Assembly (NCBI RefSeq): GCF_014268595.2
Contig: NZ_CP077091.1
Location: 5,873,001 to 5,937,000, forward strand
From: Pseudomonas hamedanensis
GTDB taxonomy: Bacteria > Pseudomonadota > Gammaproteobacteria > Pseudomonadales > Pseudomonadaceae
Direction of reading: 5' to 3'
DNA: 64,000 nt
Shown here: positions 34,434 through 45,600 of the stretch, one piece after another
How the letters are laid out: the number at the start of each line of letters is the position of its first letter
Position numbering within the stretch: position 1 is the stretch's first letter
Position numbers and translations under genes: made by a program
Notes under the pieces: generated by a model
Seen by the model: the letters and a program-made list of their open reading frames with translations, nothing else
Databases searched by the model: none
What the model was told of the DNA's origin: nothing

Positions 34434-37268
34434 TTGGACAAGATCCTGATACGTGGGGCCCGTACCCACAACCTGAAGAACATCGACCTGACCCTGCCAC
34501 GGGACAAACTGATCGTCATCACCGGCCTGTCCGGATCCGGCAAGTCGTCCCTGGCGTTCGACACGCTGTATGCCGAAGGTCAGCGTCGCTATGTCGAATC
34601 GCTGTCGGCCTACGCCCGCCAGTTCCTGTCGATGATGGAAAAACCCGACGTCGACACCATCGAAGGCCTGTCGCCGGCGATCTCCATCGAACAGAAGTCG
34701 ACCTCGCATAACCCGCGGTCCACGGTCGGCACCATCACCGAAATCTACGACTACCTGCGCCTGCTCTATGCACGCGTCGGTACGCCACGCTGCCCGGATC
34801 ACGATATCCCGCTGGAAGCGCAGACCGTCAGCCAAATGGTCGATCTGGTACTGGCCCAGCCCGAAGGCAGCAAGCTGATGCTGCTGGCCCCGGTGATCCG
34901 CGAGCGCAAGGGCGAACACCTCTCGGTCTTCGAAGAGCTGCGTGCGCAAGGCTTCGTTCGCGCCCGGGTCAATGGACGGATCTGCGAGCTCGACGAGTTG
35001 CCGAAGCTGGATAAACAGAAGAAGCATTCGATCGATGTGATCGTCGACCGCTTCAAGGTCCGCGCCGATCTGCAGCAGCGCCTCGCGGAGTCATTCGAAA
35101 CCGCGCTGAAGCTGGCCGACGGCATTGCCCTGGTCGCGCCGATGGACGACGAGCCGGGCGAGGAAATGATCTTCTCCGCGCGCTTCGCCTGCCCGATCTG
35201 TGGCCATGCGATCAGCGAGCTGGAACCCAAGCTGTTTTCCTTCAACAACCCGGCCGGTGCCTGCCCGACCTGCGATGGCCTGGGCGTTAAACAGTTCTTT
35301 GATATCAAGCGACTGGTCAACGGCGACCTGACCCTCGCCGAGGGCGCGATTCGTGGCTGGGACAGGCGTAACGTCTATTACTTCCAGATGCTCGGCTCGT
35401 TGGCTTCGCATTACGGTTTCAGCCTGGAGAAGCCCTTCAACGAACTGCCGGCCGACCAGCAGAAATTCATTCTGCACGGCAGCGGTTCGCAGAACGTCAA
35501 TTTCAAATACCTGAACGACCGTGGCGATATCGTCAAGCGCTCGCACCCGTTCGAAGGCATCGTGCCGAATCTGGAACGCCGCTACCGCGAAACCGAATCG
35601 GCGAGCGTGCGCGAAGAGCTGACCAAGTTCCTCAGCCATCAGGCCTGCCCGGATTGCCGCGGCACCCGTCTGCGTCGTGAAGCACGGCATGTGTGGGTGG
35701 GCGAGAAAACCCTGCCGGCGGTGACCAATCTGCCCATCGGCGATGCCTGCGAATACTTCGGCGCCCTGAAGATGACCGGGCGGCGCGGCGAGATTGCCGA
35801 CAAGATTCTCAAGGAGATCCGCGAGCGCTTGCAGTTCCTCGTCAACGTGGGCCTGGATTACCTGTCGCTGGATCGCAGCGCCGACACGCTGTCCGGAGGC
35901 GAGGCGCAGCGGATTCGTCTGGCCAGCCAGATCGGTGCCGGCCTCGTCGGGGTCTTGTACATCCTCGACGAACCGTCGATTGGTTTGCACCAACGGGACA
36001 ACGACCGTTTGCTGGGCACGCTCAAGCATCTGCGTGACATTGGCAACACCGTGATTGTGGTCGAGCATGACGAAGACGCGATTCGTCTGGCCGACTATGT
36101 CGTGGATATCGGCCCGGGGGCCGGTGTGCACGGCGGCCAGATTGTCGCCGAAGGCACGCCGGCCGAAGTCATGGCCCACCCGGACTCCCTGACCGGTAAA
36201 TATCTGTCGGGCCGGGTCAAGATCGAAGTGCCCGCCAAGCGCACGCCGCGCAACAAGAAGCTGACGCTGTCGCTCAAGGGCGCACGCGGCAACAACCTGC
36301 GCAACGTCGACCTTGAAATCCCGATTGGTCTGCTGACCTGCGTCACCGGCGTATCCGGCTCGGGCAAATCGACACTGATCAACAATACGCTGTTCCCGCT
36401 CAGTGCCACGGCACTCAATGGCGCGACCACGCTGGAAGCTGCGGCTCACGACAGCATCAAGGGCCTGGAGCATCTGGACAAGGTCGTCGATATCGACCAG
36501 AGCCCTATCGGTCGTACTCCACGCTCCAACCCGGCGACTTATACCGGACTGTTCACACCCATCCGCGAACTGTTCGCTGGCGTTCCCGAATCGCGCTCCC
36601 GTGGCTACGGCCCAGGGCGCTTCTCATTCAACGTCAAGGGCGGGCGCTGTGAGGCGTGCCAGGGCGACGGCTTGATCAAGGTAGAAATGCACTTTCTGCC
36701 GGACATCTACGTGCCTTGCGATGTGTGCAAGAGCAAGCGCTACAACCGCGAGACCCTTGAGATCAAATACAAGGGCAAGAGCATCCACGAAACCCTCGAA
36801 ATGACCATCGAGGAGGCCCGGGAGTTCTTCGACGCGGTGCCGGCGCTGGCGCGCAAGCTGCAAACCTTGATGGATGTCGGCCTGTCGTACATCAAGCTCG
36901 GGCAGTCGGCGACAACCTTGTCCGGTGGTGAGGCGCAGCGGGTCAAACTGTCGCGCGAGCTGTCCAAGCGTGACACCGGCAAGACCCTGTACATCCTCGA
37001 CGAGCCGACCACCGGCCTGCACTTCGCGGACATCCAGCAATTGCTCGACGTCCTGCATCGCCTGCGCGACCACGGCAACACCGTGGTGGTGATCGAACAC
37101 AACCTCGACGTGATCAAGACCGCTGACTGGCTGGTAGACCTCGGTCCTGAAGGCGGTTCCAAGGGCGGTCAGATCATCGCTACCGGTACGCCGGAGGAAG
37201 TGGCCGAGATGAAGCAATCTCATACTGGCCACTACCTCAAGCCACTGCTGATCCGCGACCGCGCTTAA
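34434..37268 (+). CDS. uvrA: Excinuclease ABC subunit A
   Basis: A 944-residue damage-recognition ATPase of nucleotide excision repair. The start is TTG at 34434, giving [19 protein letters not shown], with GAGG 7 bases upstream; this matches family length and start. Two ABC modules: Walker [10 protein letters not shown] (about residues 31-39) and GVSGSGKST (about 640), each with an LSGGEAQR signature and Walker B ([11 protein letters not shown] and [11 protein letters not shown]). Zinc modules: CPICGHAI with CPTCDGLG, and CEACQGDG with CDVCKSKR. No LexA-type CTG-N10-CAG site is seen upstream, so SOS control is not evident here. Confidence 0.98.
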   Translation: MDKILIRGARTHNLKNIDLTLPRDKLIVITGLSGSGKSSLAFDTLYAEGQRRYVESLSAYARQFLSMMEKPDVDTIEGLSPAISIEQKSTSHNPRSTVGTITEIYDYLRLLYARVGTPRCPDHDIPLEAQTVSQMVDLVLAQPEGSKLMLLAPVIRERKGEHLSVFEELRAQGFVRARVNGRICELDELPKLDKQKKHSIDVIVDRFKVRADLQQRLAESFETALKLADGIALVAPMDDEPGEEMIFSARFACPICGHAISELEPKLFSFNNPAGACPTCDGLGVKQFFDIKRLVNGDLTLAEGAIRGWDRRNVYYFQMLGSLASHYGFSLEKPFNELPADQQKFILHGSGSQNVNFKYLNDRGDIVKRSHPFEGIVPNLERRYRETESASVREELTKFLSHQACPDCRGTRLRREARHVWVGEKTLPAVTNLPIGDACEYFGALKMTGRRGEIADKILKEIRERLQFLVNVGLDYLSLDRSADTLSGGEAQRIRLASQIGAGLVGVLYILDEPSIGLHQRDNDRLLGTLKHLRDIGNTVIVVEHDEDAIRLADYVVDIGPGAGVHGGQIVAEGTPAEVMAHPDSLTGKYLSGRVKIEVPAKRTPRNKKLTLSLKGARGNNLRNVDLEIPIGLLTCVTGVSGSGKSTLINNTLFPLSATALNGATTLEAAAHDSIKGLEHLDKVVDIDQSPIGRTPRSNPATYTGLFTPIRELFAGVPESRSRGYGPGRFSFNVKGGRCEACQGDGLIKVEMHFLPDIYVPCDVCKSKRYNRETLEIKYKGKSIHETLEMTIEEAREFFDAVPALARKLQTLMDVGLSYIKLGQSATTLSGGEAQRVKLSRELSKRDTGKTLYILDEPTTGLHFADIQQLLDVLHRLRDHGNTVVVIEHNLDVIKTADWLVDLGPEGGSKGGQIIATGTPEEVAEMKQSHTGHYLKPLLIRDRA

Positions 37269-37279
37269 ACGCCGGGCAT

Positions 37280-37319
37280 GAAAAAGCCCCTGTCACTTCA
37301 ACCGTGACAGGGGCTTTTT
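37280..37319. terminator. Bidirectional intrinsic terminator
   Basis: AAAAGCCCCTGTCAC stem, loop TTCAACC, GTGACAGGGGC then TTTTTT. Shared by convergent uvrA and the ferritin gene. Confidence 0.93.
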
Positions 37320-37333
37320 TGTAGCCGTTGCAA

Positions 37334-37801
37334 TCAGGACGCGTGGGATTGCAGGTAGTTCTCAAGACCGATCAACTTGATCAGACCCAACTGCTTTTCC
37401 AGCCAGTAGGTATGGTCTTCTTCGGTATCGTTGAGCTGAACCCGCAGGATCTCCCGGCTGACGTAGTCTTGGTGCTGCTCGCAGAGTTCGATGCCTTTGC
37501 AAAGCGCCGCGCGGACTTTGTATTCGAGGCGCAGGTCGGCTTCGAGCATCTCTGGCACAGTAGTGCCGACATCCAGGTCATCCGGACGCATGCGCGGTGT
37601 GCCTTCGAGCATCAGAATCCGGCGCATCAACGCATCCGCGTGACCGGCTTCTTCTTCCATTTCGTGGTTGATTCGCTCGTAGAGCTTGGTGAACCCCCAG
37701 TCCTCATACATCCGCGAATGAACGAAATATTGATCACGCGCGGCCAGTTCGCCGGTCAGCAACGTGTTGAGGTAATCGATTACGTCTGGGTGGCCTTGCA
37801 T
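37334..37801 (-). CDS. Bacterial ferritin, FtnA-like (bacterioferritin family, no haem Met)
   Basis: A 155-residue four-helix iron-storage protein. The start at 37801 gives [21 protein letters not shown]; ferroxidase ligands are visible as E18, E51 and H54 (EEAGHAD), then E93-E94-region and the C-terminal [15 protein letters not shown]. The haem-ligating Met of true bacterioferritins (in EMKHAD) is replaced by Ala in EEAGHAD, as in P. aeruginosa FtnA (formerly BfrA), which binds no haem. It lies directly after katA, a pairing also seen in P. aeruginosa, which couples iron storage with peroxide removal. Confidence 0.9.
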   Translation of the reverse strand: MQGHPDVIDYLNTLLTGELAARDQYFVHSRMYEDWGFTKLYERINHEMEEEAGHADALMRRILMLEGTPRMRPDDLDVGTTVPEMLEADLRLEYKVRAALCKGIELCEQHQDYVSREILRVQLNDTEEDHTYWLEKQLGLIKLIGLENYLQSHAS

Positions 37802-37913
37802 CGCCCTACATCTCCCTACTTGAAAGTCTGTAGTTTGAACCAAGCTGACCGGAAGGTCACTCGCCTGGCGCAATAAAAGCGAAGATTTTCTGAGAAAACA
37901 GGGCTAAATAACG

Positions 37914-37939
37914 CAAAAACCGCCCAAATGAGGGCGGTT
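37914..37939 (-). terminator. Intrinsic terminator of katA
   Basis: On the minus strand AACCGCCC / GGGCGGTT stem with loop TCATTT, followed by TTTTT. Located 12 bases after the catalase stop. Confidence 0.88.
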
Positions 37940-37950
37940 CTGCTTCTCGT

Positions 37951-39405
37951 TTAGACTTCGTTAAGCTGTACGTTGAGCAACGTTGCGATTGCTTCTCCAT
38001 ACGCCGGGTCGGCTTTGTAGAAATGCTGCAACTGACGGTCGACAACGTCGCTTGAAACGCCCGCCATCGCACCGGCGATGTTGCTGACCAACAAGGCCTT
38101 CTGCTCGTCGCTCATCAACCGAAACAACGCGCCGGCATGGCTGTAGTAATCGGTGTCTTCGCGATGGTCGTAGCGATCAGCGGCACCGCTCAAGGCCAGC
38201 GCAGGCTCGGCGTAATGCGGCGCTTGTTTGGGTGCCTCGATGTAGCTGTTCGGCTCGTAATTCGGCGCTGCGCCGCCATTGCTGCCGAAGGCCATCGAAC
38301 CGTCACGCTGGTACGTGTTTACCGGGCTGCGCGGGGCGTTCACCGGCAATTGCTGGTGGTTGGTACCGACACGATAGCGGTGGGCATCGGCGTAGGCGAA
38401 TACGCGCCCTTGCAGCATCCGGTCCGGCGAGAGGCCCACGCCTGGCACCATGTTGCTTGGGCCGAACGCGGCTTGCTCAACTTCTGCAAAGTAGTTCAGC
38501 GGATTGCGATTGAGCTCAAGCTCACCCACTTCGATCAGCGGAAACTCTTTCTGCGACCAGGTCTTGGTGACGTCGAACGGGTTCTCGTAATGCGCCGCTG
38601 CCTGGGCTTCGGTCATGATCTGAATGCAGACGCGCCATTTCGGGAAATCGCCACGCTCGATCGCCTCGAACAGGTCACGCTGGGCGTAATCCGGATCGGT
38701 GCCCGCCAGACGTGCAGCGTCTGCCGGTGCGAGGTTCTTGATGCCCTGTTTGGTCTTGTAGTGCCATTTCACCCAGTGGCGCTCGCCTCGGGCGTTGATC
38801 AGGCTGTAGGTGTGACTGCCAAAGCCATGCATGTGGCGGTAGCCATCCGGAATGCCGCGATCCGAGAACAGAATCGTGACCTGGTGCAGTGCTTCGGGGG
38901 AATGCGACCAGAAATCCCACATCATTTGCGCACTTTTCAGGTTGCTTTGCGGCAAGCGCTTTTGCGTGTGGATAAAGTCAGGAAACTTCAACGGATCACG
39001 GATGAAGAACACCGGGGTGTTGTTGCCAACGATGTCCCAGTTGCCTTCTTCGGTGTAGAACTTCAGCGCAAAACCGCGTGGGTCGCGCTCAGTGTCCGCC
39101 GAGCCGCGCTCGCCGCCCACAGTAGAGAAGCGCAGAAAGGTCGGCGTTTGCTTGCCTACCGCTTCGAACAACTTGGCGCTGGTGTATTCGGTGATGTCAC
39201 GGGTCACGGTGAACGTGCCATAAGCGCCCGAGCCCTTGGCGTGGACACGACGCTCGGGAATGTTTTCACGGTTGAAGTGGGCAAGCTTCTCGATCAGATG
39301 GAAGTCGTCGAGCAGCAGCGGGCCACGTGGGCCGGCGGAGCGAGAATTCTGGTTATCAGCGACAGGTGCGCCACTGGCGGTCGTAAGCGTTTTGATCTGG
39401 CTCAT
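37951..39405 (-). CDS. katA: Monofunctional haem catalase
   Basis: A 484-residue small-subunit (clade 3) catalase that turns hydrogen peroxide into water and oxygen. Active-site residues: distal His in [12 protein letters not shown] (about residue 55), distal Asn in [14 protein letters not shown] (about 128), and proximal haem Tyr in [12 protein letters not shown] (about 338). No signal peptide is seen, so cytoplasmic. The start is preceded by GAGGAAGAAG. A sigma70-like promoter may lie at 39459-39487. The ferritin gene follows after a terminator. Confidence 0.96.
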   Translation of the reverse strand: MSQIKTLTTASGAPVADNQNSRSAGPRGPLLLDDFHLIEKLAHFNRENIPERRVHAKGSGAYGTFTVTRDITEYTSAKLFEAVGKQTPTFLRFSTVGGERGSADTERDPRGFALKFYTEEGNWDIVGNNTPVFFIRDPLKFPDFIHTQKRLPQSNLKSAQMMWDFWSHSPEALHQVTILFSDRGIPDGYRHMHGFGSHTYSLINARGERHWVKWHYKTKQGIKNLAPADAARLAGTDPDYAQRDLFEAIERGDFPKWRVCIQIMTEAQAAAHYENPFDVTKTWSQKEFPLIEVGELELNRNPLNYFAEVEQAAFGPSNMVPGVGLSPDRMLQGRVFAYADAHRYRVGTNHQQLPVNAPRSPVNTYQRDGSMAFGSNGGAAPNYEPNSYIEAPKQAPHYAEPALALSGAADRYDHREDTDYYSHAGALFRLMSDEQKALLVSNIAGAMAGVSSDVVDRQLQHFYKADPAYGEAIATLLNVQLNEV

Positions 39406-39458
39406 GCGGTCTTCTTCCTCTGTCAGTCTTGAAACTGCCGGCTAATCGGCTTGGGGGG

Positions 39459-39487
39459 AGTATCGATCATCAGCGCGACGGCCACAA
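39459..39487 (-). promoter_or_regulatory. Candidate katA promoter
   Basis: Minus strand TTGTGG (39487-39482), 17-base spacer, GATACT (39464-39459), 54 bases before the katA ATG. No convincing OxyR pattern of four ATAG-type tetranucleotides was found in the AT-rich stretch upstream. Confidence 0.35.
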
Positions 39488-39598
39488 ATTCATTAACTTG
39501 CGGACATCGATAGATAATTTCTAATTAAGCTTCCCGGCACATAGTGACGCCAGAACAATGACAGAAGCTTGTACGAACCGCGCATTTCCTACAGACAC

Positions 39599-39623
39599 AA
39601 AAAACCGGGCACTAGGCCCGGTT
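39599..39623 (-). terminator. Intrinsic terminator at the end of the alpha operon
   Basis: Minus strand AACCGGGC / GCCCGGTT stem with loop CTAGT, then TTTTTT; 20 bases after the rplQ stop. Confidence 0.93.
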
Positions 39624-39643
39624 CTTCGTTTCAGACTGACGTC

Positions 39644-40030
39644 TTACTCGGCGGATACAGCTTCGCCAGCAGTAGCACGATCAACCAACTCGACGTACGC
39701 CATAGGCGCGTTGTCGCCAGCGCGGAAACCGCACTTGAGGATGCGCAGGTAGCCACCCTCACGGGTAGCATAACGCTTGCCCAGGTCGTTGAAGAGCTTA
39801 CCAACGATAGCTTTCGAGCGGGTACGGTCGAAAGCCAGACGGCGGTTAGCCAGGCTGTCTGTCTTGGCCAGAGTGATCAGCGGCTCGGCAACGCGGCGCA
39901 GTTCTTTGGCTTTTGGCAGAGTAGTTTTGATCAGCTCGTGCTCGAACAGCGACACCGCCATGTTTTGGAACATGGCCTTGCGGTGCGAGCTGGTGCGGCT
40001 CAGGTGACGACCACTTTTACGATGACGCAT
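39644..40030 (-). CDS. rplQ: 50S ribosomal protein L17
   Basis: 128 residues starting [20 protein letters not shown], the conserved L17 start, and ending with the acidic AVSAE tail. L17 sits near the exit tunnel of the large subunit. Last gene of the alpha operon, 42 bases after rpoA, followed by a terminator. Confidence 0.99.
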
Positions 40031-40072
40031 GGTTCATTCCTTACCAAACACTACGTTCGGTGATTACGACGA

Positions 40073-41074
40073 TCAGGCAGTCGCCTTGTCGTCCTTCTTA
40101 AGACTTGCAGGCGGCCAGTTGTCGAGGCGCATGCCGAGGGACAGACCGCGGGAGGCCAGAACGTCCTTGATTTCAGTCAAGGATTTCTTGCCCAGGTTCG
40201 GAGTCTTCAACAGCTCTACTTCGGTACGCTGAATCAGGTCGCCGATGTAGTAGATGTTTTCCGCCTTAAGGCAGTTAGCCGAACGTACAGTCAGTTCCAG
40301 ATCGTCAACCGGGCGAAGCAGGATCGGATCGATCTCGTCTTCCTGCTCGACAACCACTGGCTCACTGTCACCCTTGAGGTCGACGAACGCAGCCAACTGC
40401 TGTTGCAGGATGGTTGCAGCGCGGCGAATAGCCTCTTCAGGATCCAGAGTACCGTTGGTTTCCAGATCAATAACCAGCTTGTCCAGGTTGGTACGCTGCT
40501 CGACACGGGCGTTTTCCACCACGTACGCGATACGGCGAACCGGGCTGAACGAAGAGTCAAGCTGCAAGCGACCGATGCTGCGGCTTTCGTCTTCATCGCT
40601 CTGACGCGAGTCGGCTGGTTCATAACCACGACCACGAGCTACGGTGAGCTTCATGTTCAGGGCGCCGTTAGACGCCAGGTTAGCGATTACGTGATCGGGA
40701 TTAACGATCTCGACATCATGATCCAGCTGAATATCGGCAGCGGTAACCACCCCCGAACCCTTCTTCGACAAGGTCAGCGTAACTTCGTCACGACCGTGCA
40801 GCTTGATGGCCAGACCTTTAAGGTTCAACAGGATTTCAATTACGTCTTCCTGTACACCTTCGATGGCGCTGTACTCGTGGAGCACACCGTCAATCTCGGC
40901 CTCGACTACTGCGCAGCCGGGCATTGAGGACAACAGGATGCGTCGCAGCGCGTTGCCCAGGGTGTGGCCAAAACCACGCTCGAGAGGCTCGAGAGTGATC
41001 TTGGCGCGGGTTGGACTGACAACCTGCACATCAATGTGGCGGGGTGTCAGGAACTCATTTACCGAAATCTGCAT
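40073..41074 (-). CDS. rpoA: RNA polymerase alpha subunit
   Basis: 333 residues. The N-terminal assembly domain shows [22 protein letters not shown], a linker follows near 235-250, and the C-terminal domain carries the UP-element/activator surface in [20 protein letters not shown] and ending with a Lys/Asp-rich tail. The N-terminal domain nucleates core assembly with beta and beta' (rpoC and rpoB lie at the right end of the window). 22 bases after rpsD. Confidence 0.99.
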   Translation of the reverse strand: MQISVNEFLTPRHIDVQVVSPTRAKITLEPLERGFGHTLGNALRRILLSSMPGCAVVEAEIDGVLHEYSAIEGVQEDVIEILLNLKGLAIKLHGRDEVTLTLSKKGSGVVTAADIQLDHDVEIVNPDHVIANLASNGALNMKLTVARGRGYEPADSRQSDEDESRSIGRLQLDSSFSPVRRIAYVVENARVEQRTNLDKLVIDLETNGTLDPEEAIRRAATILQQQLAAFVDLKGDSEPVVVEQEDEIDPILLRPVDDLELTVRSANCLKAENIYYIGDLIQRTEVELLKTPNLGKKSLTEIKDVLASRGLSLGMRLDNWPPASLKKDDKATA

Positions 41075-41096
41075 GGATGCACCTATTTTCTAGCCC

Positions 41097-41717
41097 TTAC
41101 TTGGAGTAGAGCTCGACAATCAGGCTTTCGTTGATGTCGGCGGACAGATCACTGCGAGCAGGAACGTTCTTGAAAACGCCCGACTTCTTCTCAGTGTCTA
41201 CTTCTACCCATTCTACGCGGCCACGTTGGGCACACAGATCGAGAGCTTGGACAATGCGAAGTTGGTTTTTTGCTTTCTCGCGAACTGCAACCACGTCACC
41301 AGCACGAACCTGATACGACGGAACGTTTACGGTCTGACCGTTGACGCTGATCGACTTGTGCGATACCAGCTGACGGGATTCGGCACGAGTCGAACCAAAG
41401 CCCATACGGTATACAACGTTGTCCAGACGGCATTCGAGCAGTTGCAGCAGGTTTTCACCGGTTGCACCTTTTTTGCCAGCAGCTTCTTTGTAGTAGCCGC
41501 TGAACTGACGCTCGAGAACGCCGTAGATACGACGGACCTTCTGCTTTTCACGCAGTTGGGTGCCGTAGTCGGACTGGCGGCCGCGGCGTTGGCCGTGGAT
41601 ACCAGGTGCTGCTTCAATGTTGCACTTCGATTCGATCGCGCGCACGCCGCTCTTCAGGAAGAGATCGGTGCCTTCGCGACGAGCGAGTTTGCATTTTGGA
41701 CCAATGTAACGAGCCAT
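41097..41717 (-). CDS. rpsD: 30S ribosomal protein S4
   Basis: 206 residues, starting [20 protein letters not shown] with the S4 domain around [21 protein letters not shown]4 is an early 16S rRNA binder and, in enterobacteria, the translational repressor of the alpha operon. Only one of the zinc-type cysteines of other S4 forms is present (KCK), so this is the zinc-free form. Confidence 0.99.
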   Translation of the reverse strand: MARYIGPKCKLARREGTDLFLKSGVRAIESKCNIEAAPGIHGQRRGRQSDYGTQLREKQKVRRIYGVLERQFSGYYKEAAGKKGATGENLLQLLECRLDNVVYRMGFGSTRAESRQLVSHKSISVNGQTVNVPSYQVRAGDVVAVREKAKNQLRIVQALDLCAQRGRVEWVEVDTEKKSGVFKNVPARSDLSADINESLIVELYSK

Positions 41718-41735
41718 TCTTTACAATCTCCTGGA

Positions 41736-42125
41736 TTACACGCGGCGCTTCTTCGGCGGACGGCACCCGTTGTGCGGGATTGGCGTCACGTCGGTGATGC
41801 TGGCGATCTTGTAGCCACAGCCGTTCAAAGCGCGGACTGCGGATTCACGACCTGGACCTGGACCTTTGACGTTGACGTCGAGGTTTTTCAGGCCGTATTC
41901 CAGCGCAGCTTGACCAGCACGTTCAGCAGCTACTTGAGCAGCAAACGGGGTGGACTTGCGGGAACCGCGGAAACCCGAACCACCGGAGGTAGCCCAGGAA
42001 AGAGCGTTACCTTGACGGTCGGTGATGGTCACGATGGTGTTGTTAAAAGATGCATGGATGTGGGCGATGCCATCAACCACTGTCTTTTTAACTTTTTTAC
42101 GAGGACGAGCAGCAGGTTTTGCCAT
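41736..42125 (-). CDS. rpsK: 30S ribosomal protein S11
   Basis: 129 residues with the conserved [20 protein letters not shown] and the C-terminal [19 protein letters not shown]11 shapes the mRNA exit platform of the 30S subunit. 18 bases before rpsD. Confidence 0.99.
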   Translation of the reverse strand: MAKPAARPRKKVKKTVVDGIAHIHASFNNTIVTITDRQGNALSWATSGGSGFRGSRKSTPFAAQVAAERAGQAALEYGLKNLDVNVKGPGPGRESAVRALNGCGYKIASITDVTPIPHNGCRPPKKRRV

Positions 42126-42155
42126 GATTAAATTCCTGTCGATTCGCTGGGGCGA

Positions 42156-42512
42156 TTACTTGCGGATCGGCTTACGCGGACCTTTACGGGTACGCGCGTT
42201 GGTCTTGGTACGCTGACCGCGCACTGGAAGACCGCGACGATGACGCAGACCGCGATAGCAACCGAGGTCCATCAAGCGCTTGATTTTCATGTTGATTTCG
42301 CGACGCAGGTCACCTTCAGTGGTGAACTTCGCCACTTCGCCACGCAGCTGTTCAATTTGCTCGTCGCTCAGATCTTTGATCTTTGCTGCTGGGTTTACCC
42401 CAGTTTCTGCACAGATTTTCTGTGCAGTAGTGCGACCAACACCATAGATGTAGGTCAGCGAGATAACAGTATGCTTGTTATCTGGAATGTTAACGCCTGC
42501 AATACGGGCCAT
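42156..42512 (-). CDS. rpsM: 30S ribosomal protein S13
   Basis: 118 residues starting [19 protein letters not shown] and ending in the basic tail [21 protein letters not shown]13 contacts the P-site tRNA and the 50S subunit. First gene of the alpha operon. The 130-base gap upstream holds a hairpin and a promoter, so rpsM-rplQ can be transcribed apart from the spc genes. Confidence 0.99.
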   Translation of the reverse strand: MARIAGVNIPDNKHTVISLTYIYGVGRTTAQKICAETGVNPAAKIKDLSDEQIEQLRGEVAKFTTEGDLRREINMKIKRLMDLGCYRGLRHRRGLPVRGQRTKTNARTRKGPRKPIRK

Positions 42513-42571
42513 TCAGTGGGACTCCAATTGACAGCTACCTACGCCCCGGAAGCCAAGAAATAGGGCGCGAG

Positions 42572-42600
42572 ATAATATCGCTGTAATAACAAATAATCAA
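42572..42600 (-). promoter_or_regulatory. Alpha operon promoter (before rpsM)
   Basis: Minus strand TTGATT (42600-42595), 17-base spacer, TATTAT (42577-42572). The predicted start near 42566 gives a leader of about 53 bases to rpsM. The -35 begins at the foot of the hairpin 42601-42624. Confidence 0.7.
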
Positions 42601-42624
42601 CCCGGTAGCGCACTAGCTACCGGG
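42601..42624 (-). terminator. Hairpin between rpmJ and rpsM, possible terminator
   Basis: Minus strand CCCGGTAGC / GCTACCGGG, 9-base perfect stem with loop TAGTGC, followed by TTGATTATTTGTTATT, which is T-rich but interrupted. It probably ends a share of spc transcripts. Confidence 0.65.
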
Positions 42625-42642
42625 CTTGAAGCACAATCACAC

Positions 42643-42759
42643 TCAGCCTTGGCGCTGTTTGTGACGCGGTTCCGCGCTGCAAATTACTCGAACAACACCT
42701 TCGCGGCGAATAATCTTGCAGTTACGGCACAGCTTTTTCACCGATGCACGAACTTTCAT
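42643..42759 (-). CDS. rpmJ: 50S ribosomal protein L36 (zinc-ribbon form)
   Basis: 38 residues, [20 protein letters not shown] to the C-terminal HKQRQG. Cys11, Cys14, Cys27 and a His form the zinc site, so this is the zinc-bearing form that many bacteria replace with a cysteine-free paralogue under zinc shortage. Sits 27 bases after secY, in the usual place. It is the last gene of the spc operon. Confidence 0.97.
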
Positions 42760-42786
42760 CACCAACTCCTCGAACCTTATGGGTAC

Positions 42787-44115
42787 TCAGCGCAACATGC
42801 CGCTGCCGTAACCCTTCAGGTTGGCTTTCTTCATCAGGGATTCGTACTGGTGCGAAACGAGGTGCGATTGTACTTGGGACATGAAGTCCATCACAACCAC
42901 GACCACGATCAGCAACGAGGTCCCGCCAAGGTAGAACGGTACGTTGGCTGCAACCACCAGGAACTGGGGAAGCAAGCACACGGCCGTCATGTAAAGAGCA
43001 CCGAACAGGGTCAAGCGAGTCAGAACGCCATCAATGTAGCGCGCAGACTGCTCACCTGGACGAATGCCCGGAATAAAGGCACCGGACTTCTTCAGGTTTT
43101 CCGCTACGTCTTTCGGATTGAACATCAACGCCGTATAGAAGAAGCAGAAGAAAATAATCCCTGCACTAAACAGCAGAATATTCAACGGCTGACCAGGAGC
43201 GATCGACTGCGAGATGTCCTGCAACCAGCCCATACCTTCAGACTGACCGAACCAGGCACCCAACGAAGCCGGGAACAGCAAAATGCTGCTCGCGAAAATA
43301 GCCGGAATAACACCGGCCATGTTCACCTTCAGCGGCAAGTGGCTAGTCTGCGCAGCGAAGACCTTACGGCCCTGCTGACGCTTGGCGTAGTGAACAGCAA
43401 TACGACGCTGACCACGCTCAATGAACACCACGAAACCGATAATCGCTACTGCCAGCAAACCGATGGCAACCAAGGCGAAGATGTTGATATCACCCTGACG
43501 CGCAGACTCGAAAGACTGCCCGATTGCTCTCGGAAGACCGGCGACGATACCCGAAAAAATCAACATCGAGATACCGTTGCCAACACCACGCTCAGTAATC
43601 TGCTCACCCAGCCACATCATGAACATCGCACCAGCCACAAATGTGGTTACCGCGACGAAATGGAAGCCAAAGTCACCAGTGAACGCAACGCCCTGCCCCG
43701 CCAGACCAATGGACATGCCAATGGCCTGGACTAGAGCGAGAGCGACGGTGAGGTAGCGGGTGTACTGGCTGATCTTGCGACGGCCAGCTTCACCTTCCTT
43801 CTTCAACTGCTCCAGCTGCGGGCTGACGGCGGTCATCAGTTGCATGATGATCGATGCCGAAATATACGGCATGATCCCCAGTGCAAAGATACTCATCCGC
43901 TCCAGCGCGCCGCCGGAAAACATGTTGAACAAGCTAAGAATGGTCCCCTCATTCTGTCGAAACAGGTCCGCGAGACGGTCCGGGTTGATACCTGGAACCG
44001 GGATGTGTGCGCCTATTCGGTAGACGATAATCGCCAGGAACAGAAAACGCAGACGAGCCCAGAGTTCAGACATACCGCCTTTGCCGAGCGCAGAGAGAGC
44101 ACCTTGCTTAGCCAT
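42787..44115 (-). CDS. secY: Protein translocase subunit SecY
   Basis: 442 residues with ten transmembrane helices; conserved pieces include [13 protein letters not shown] at the first periplasmic loop, the plug region [20 protein letters not shown] and the cytoplasmic loop [20 protein letters not shown]. SecY forms the channel of the general secretion pathway with SecE and SecG. The start directly abuts the rplO stop (no intervening base), implying translational coupling. Confidence 0.99.
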   Translation of the reverse strand: MAKQGALSALGKGGMSELWARLRFLFLAIIVYRIGAHIPVPGINPDRLADLFRQNEGTILSLFNMFSGGALERMSIFALGIMPYISASIIMQLMTAVSPQLEQLKKEGEAGRRKISQYTRYLTVALALVQAIGMSIGLAGQGVAFTGDFGFHFVAVTTFVAGAMFMMWLGEQITERGVGNGISMLIFSGIVAGLPRAIGQSFESARQGDINIFALVAIGLLAVAIIGFVVFIERGQRRIAVHYAKRQQGRKVFAAQTSHLPLKVNMAGVIPAIFASSILLFPASLGAWFGQSEGMGWLQDISQSIAPGQPLNILLFSAGIIFFCFFYTALMFNPKDVAENLKKSGAFIPGIRPGEQSARYIDGVLTRLTLFGALYMTAVCLLPQFLVVAANVPFYLGGTSLLIVVVVVMDFMSQVQSHLVSHQYESLMKKANLKGYGSGMLR

Positions 44116-44553
44116 TTATTCCTCGAACTTGCCGCCAGCTGCTTCGATAGCCGCACGCGCACCTTTGGTGGCGCCGATTCCCTTGCCGATAGTGACAGCG
44201 CGAGTCACTTCACCGGACAGCATGATTTTCACACGCTGTACGTTGACGTTGATCACGTTGGCATCTTTCAGGGACTGCACAGTAACGATGTCGCCTTCCA
44301 CTTTAGCCAGCTCGGACAGACGCACTTCTGCGCGGTCCATGGCCTTCAGGGAAACGAAACCGAACTTAGGCAGGCGACGATGCAGCGGCTGTTGACCGCC
44401 TTCAAAGCCTGGAGCGATGGTGCCACCGGAGCGGGAGGTCTGACCTTTGTGGCCACGGCCACCGGTCTTGCCCAAACCACTACCGATACCACGGCCCGGA
44501 CGATGCTTTTCGCGACGGGAACCCGGCGCTGGACTCAGATCATTGAGTTTCAT
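44116..44553 (-). CDS. rplO: 50S ribosomal protein L15
   Basis: 145 residues starting [20 protein letters not shown] with the Gly-rich loop [19 protein letters not shown]15 is a late assembly protein of the large subunit. Three bases separate it from rpmD. Confidence 0.99.
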   Translation of the reverse strand: MKLNDLSPAPGSRREKHRPGRGIGSGLGKTGGRGHKGQTSRSGGTIAPGFEGGQQPLHRRLPKFGFVSLKAMDRAEVRLSELAKVEGDIVTVQSLKDANVINVNVQRVKIMLSGEVTRAVTIGKGIGATKGARAAIEAAGGKFEE

Positions 44554-44556
44554 CGA

Positions 44557-44733
44557 TTAACCCTCGACACGCAGCATGTAGTAAGCCTTGTTGATCATCC
44601 CGCGATTCTCGGGAGTATCCTGGACTTCTACAGTGTGACCGATGCGACGCAGACCCAGACCCTTAACGCACAGTTTGTGGTTAGGGATGCGGCCGGTCAT
44701 GCTTTTGATCAGCGTTACTTTAACGGTAGCCAT
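44557..44733 (-). CDS. rpmD: 50S ribosomal protein L30
   Basis: 58 residues, reading [20 protein letters not shown] and ending [11 protein letters not shown]. The typical length and place between rpsE and rplO identify L30. Two bases separate it from the rpsE stop. Confidence 0.97.
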
Positions 44734-44735
44734 GA

Positions 44736-45236
44736 TCAGAAGATCTCCTTGACAGTCAGACCACGCTTGGCAGCGATGGACTCAGGAGATTGCATAGCCT
44801 TCAGACCCTTGAAAGTGGCGTGAACCACGTTTACCGGGTTAGTCGAGCCATAGCACTTGGCCAGAACGTTCTGCACACCAGCAACTTCGAGGACAGCACG
44901 CATAGCGCCGCCAGCGATGATACCGGTACCTTCAGAAGCAGGCTGCATGTACACCTTCGAAGCGCCGTGACCGGACTTCATTGCGTACTGCAGAGTGGTG
45001 CCGTTCAGGTCAACTTGGATCATGTTGCGGCGAGCAGCTTCCATTGCCTTCTGGATCGCAGCAGGCACTTCACGTGACTTGCCACGGCCGAAGCCAACAC
45101 GCCCTTTACCATCACCTACCACGGTCAACGCGGTGAAAGTGAAGATACGGCCGCCTTTAACGGTTTTGGCTACGCGGTTAACTTGAACCAGCTTCTCGAT
45201 GTAGCCTTCGTCGCGCTTTTGGTCGTTATTTGACAT
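44736..45236 (-). CDS. rpsE: 30S ribosomal protein S5
   Basis: 166 residues with the spectinomycin-loop region [20 protein letters not shown] unaltered in appearance, and [14 protein letters not shown] at the C-terminus. S5 acts in decoding accuracy and mRNA unwinding at the entry site. Confidence 0.99.
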
Positions 45237-45239
45237 AAC

Positions 45240-45590
45240 TTAGAACTCCAGCCCAGCTTCACGAGCAGCATCAGCCAGCGCTTTAACGCGGCCGTGGTAC
45301 TTGAAGCCAGAGCGGTCGAAAGCCACTTGCGAGACGCCAGCGGCCTTAGCACGCGTAGCGACCAGCTGGCCAACCTTTGTGGCCGCGTCGATGTTGCCAG
45401 TGGCACCATCACGCAGTTCTTTATCCAAAGTCGAGGCACTTGCCAGGACTTTGTTGCCGTCGGCCGAGATGACCTGGGCGTAGATGTGCTGCGACGAGCG
45501 GAACACGCAGAGACGCACGACTTCGAGTTCGTGCATTTTCAGGCGTGCTTTGCGAGCGCGACGCAGTCGAGTAACTTTTTTGTCGGTCAT
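45240..45590 (-). CDS. rplR: 50S ribosomal protein L18
   Basis: 116 residues; the basic N-terminus [14 protein letters not shown] and the fold segment [16 protein letters not shown], ending [10 protein letters not shown], identify L18, a 5S rRNA binder. Three bases from rpsE. Confidence 0.99.
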   Translation of the reverse strand: MTDKKVTRLRRARKARLKMHELEVVRLCVFRSSQHIYAQVISADGNKVLASASTLDKELRDGATGNIDAATKVGQLVATRAKAAGVSQVAFDRSGFKYHGRVKALADAAREAGLEF

Positions 45591-45600
45591 TTGCTATGCC

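Noticed and set aside
34321..34434. Possible LexA box before uvrA
   Set aside because: No CTG-N10-CAG arrangement was found. The GTATTTGGCCGTATAC inverted repeat near 34383-34398 does not fit LexA, and TATACT alone (34394-34399) lacks a good -35.
39488..39560. OxyR site upstream of katA
   Set aside because: AT-rich sequence is present but the four spaced ATAG-like elements do not line up convincingly.
42513..42571. S4-binding pseudoknot leader (alpha operon RNA)
   Set aside because: The predicted leader is only about 53 bases and I could not draw the known pseudoknot; not annotated.
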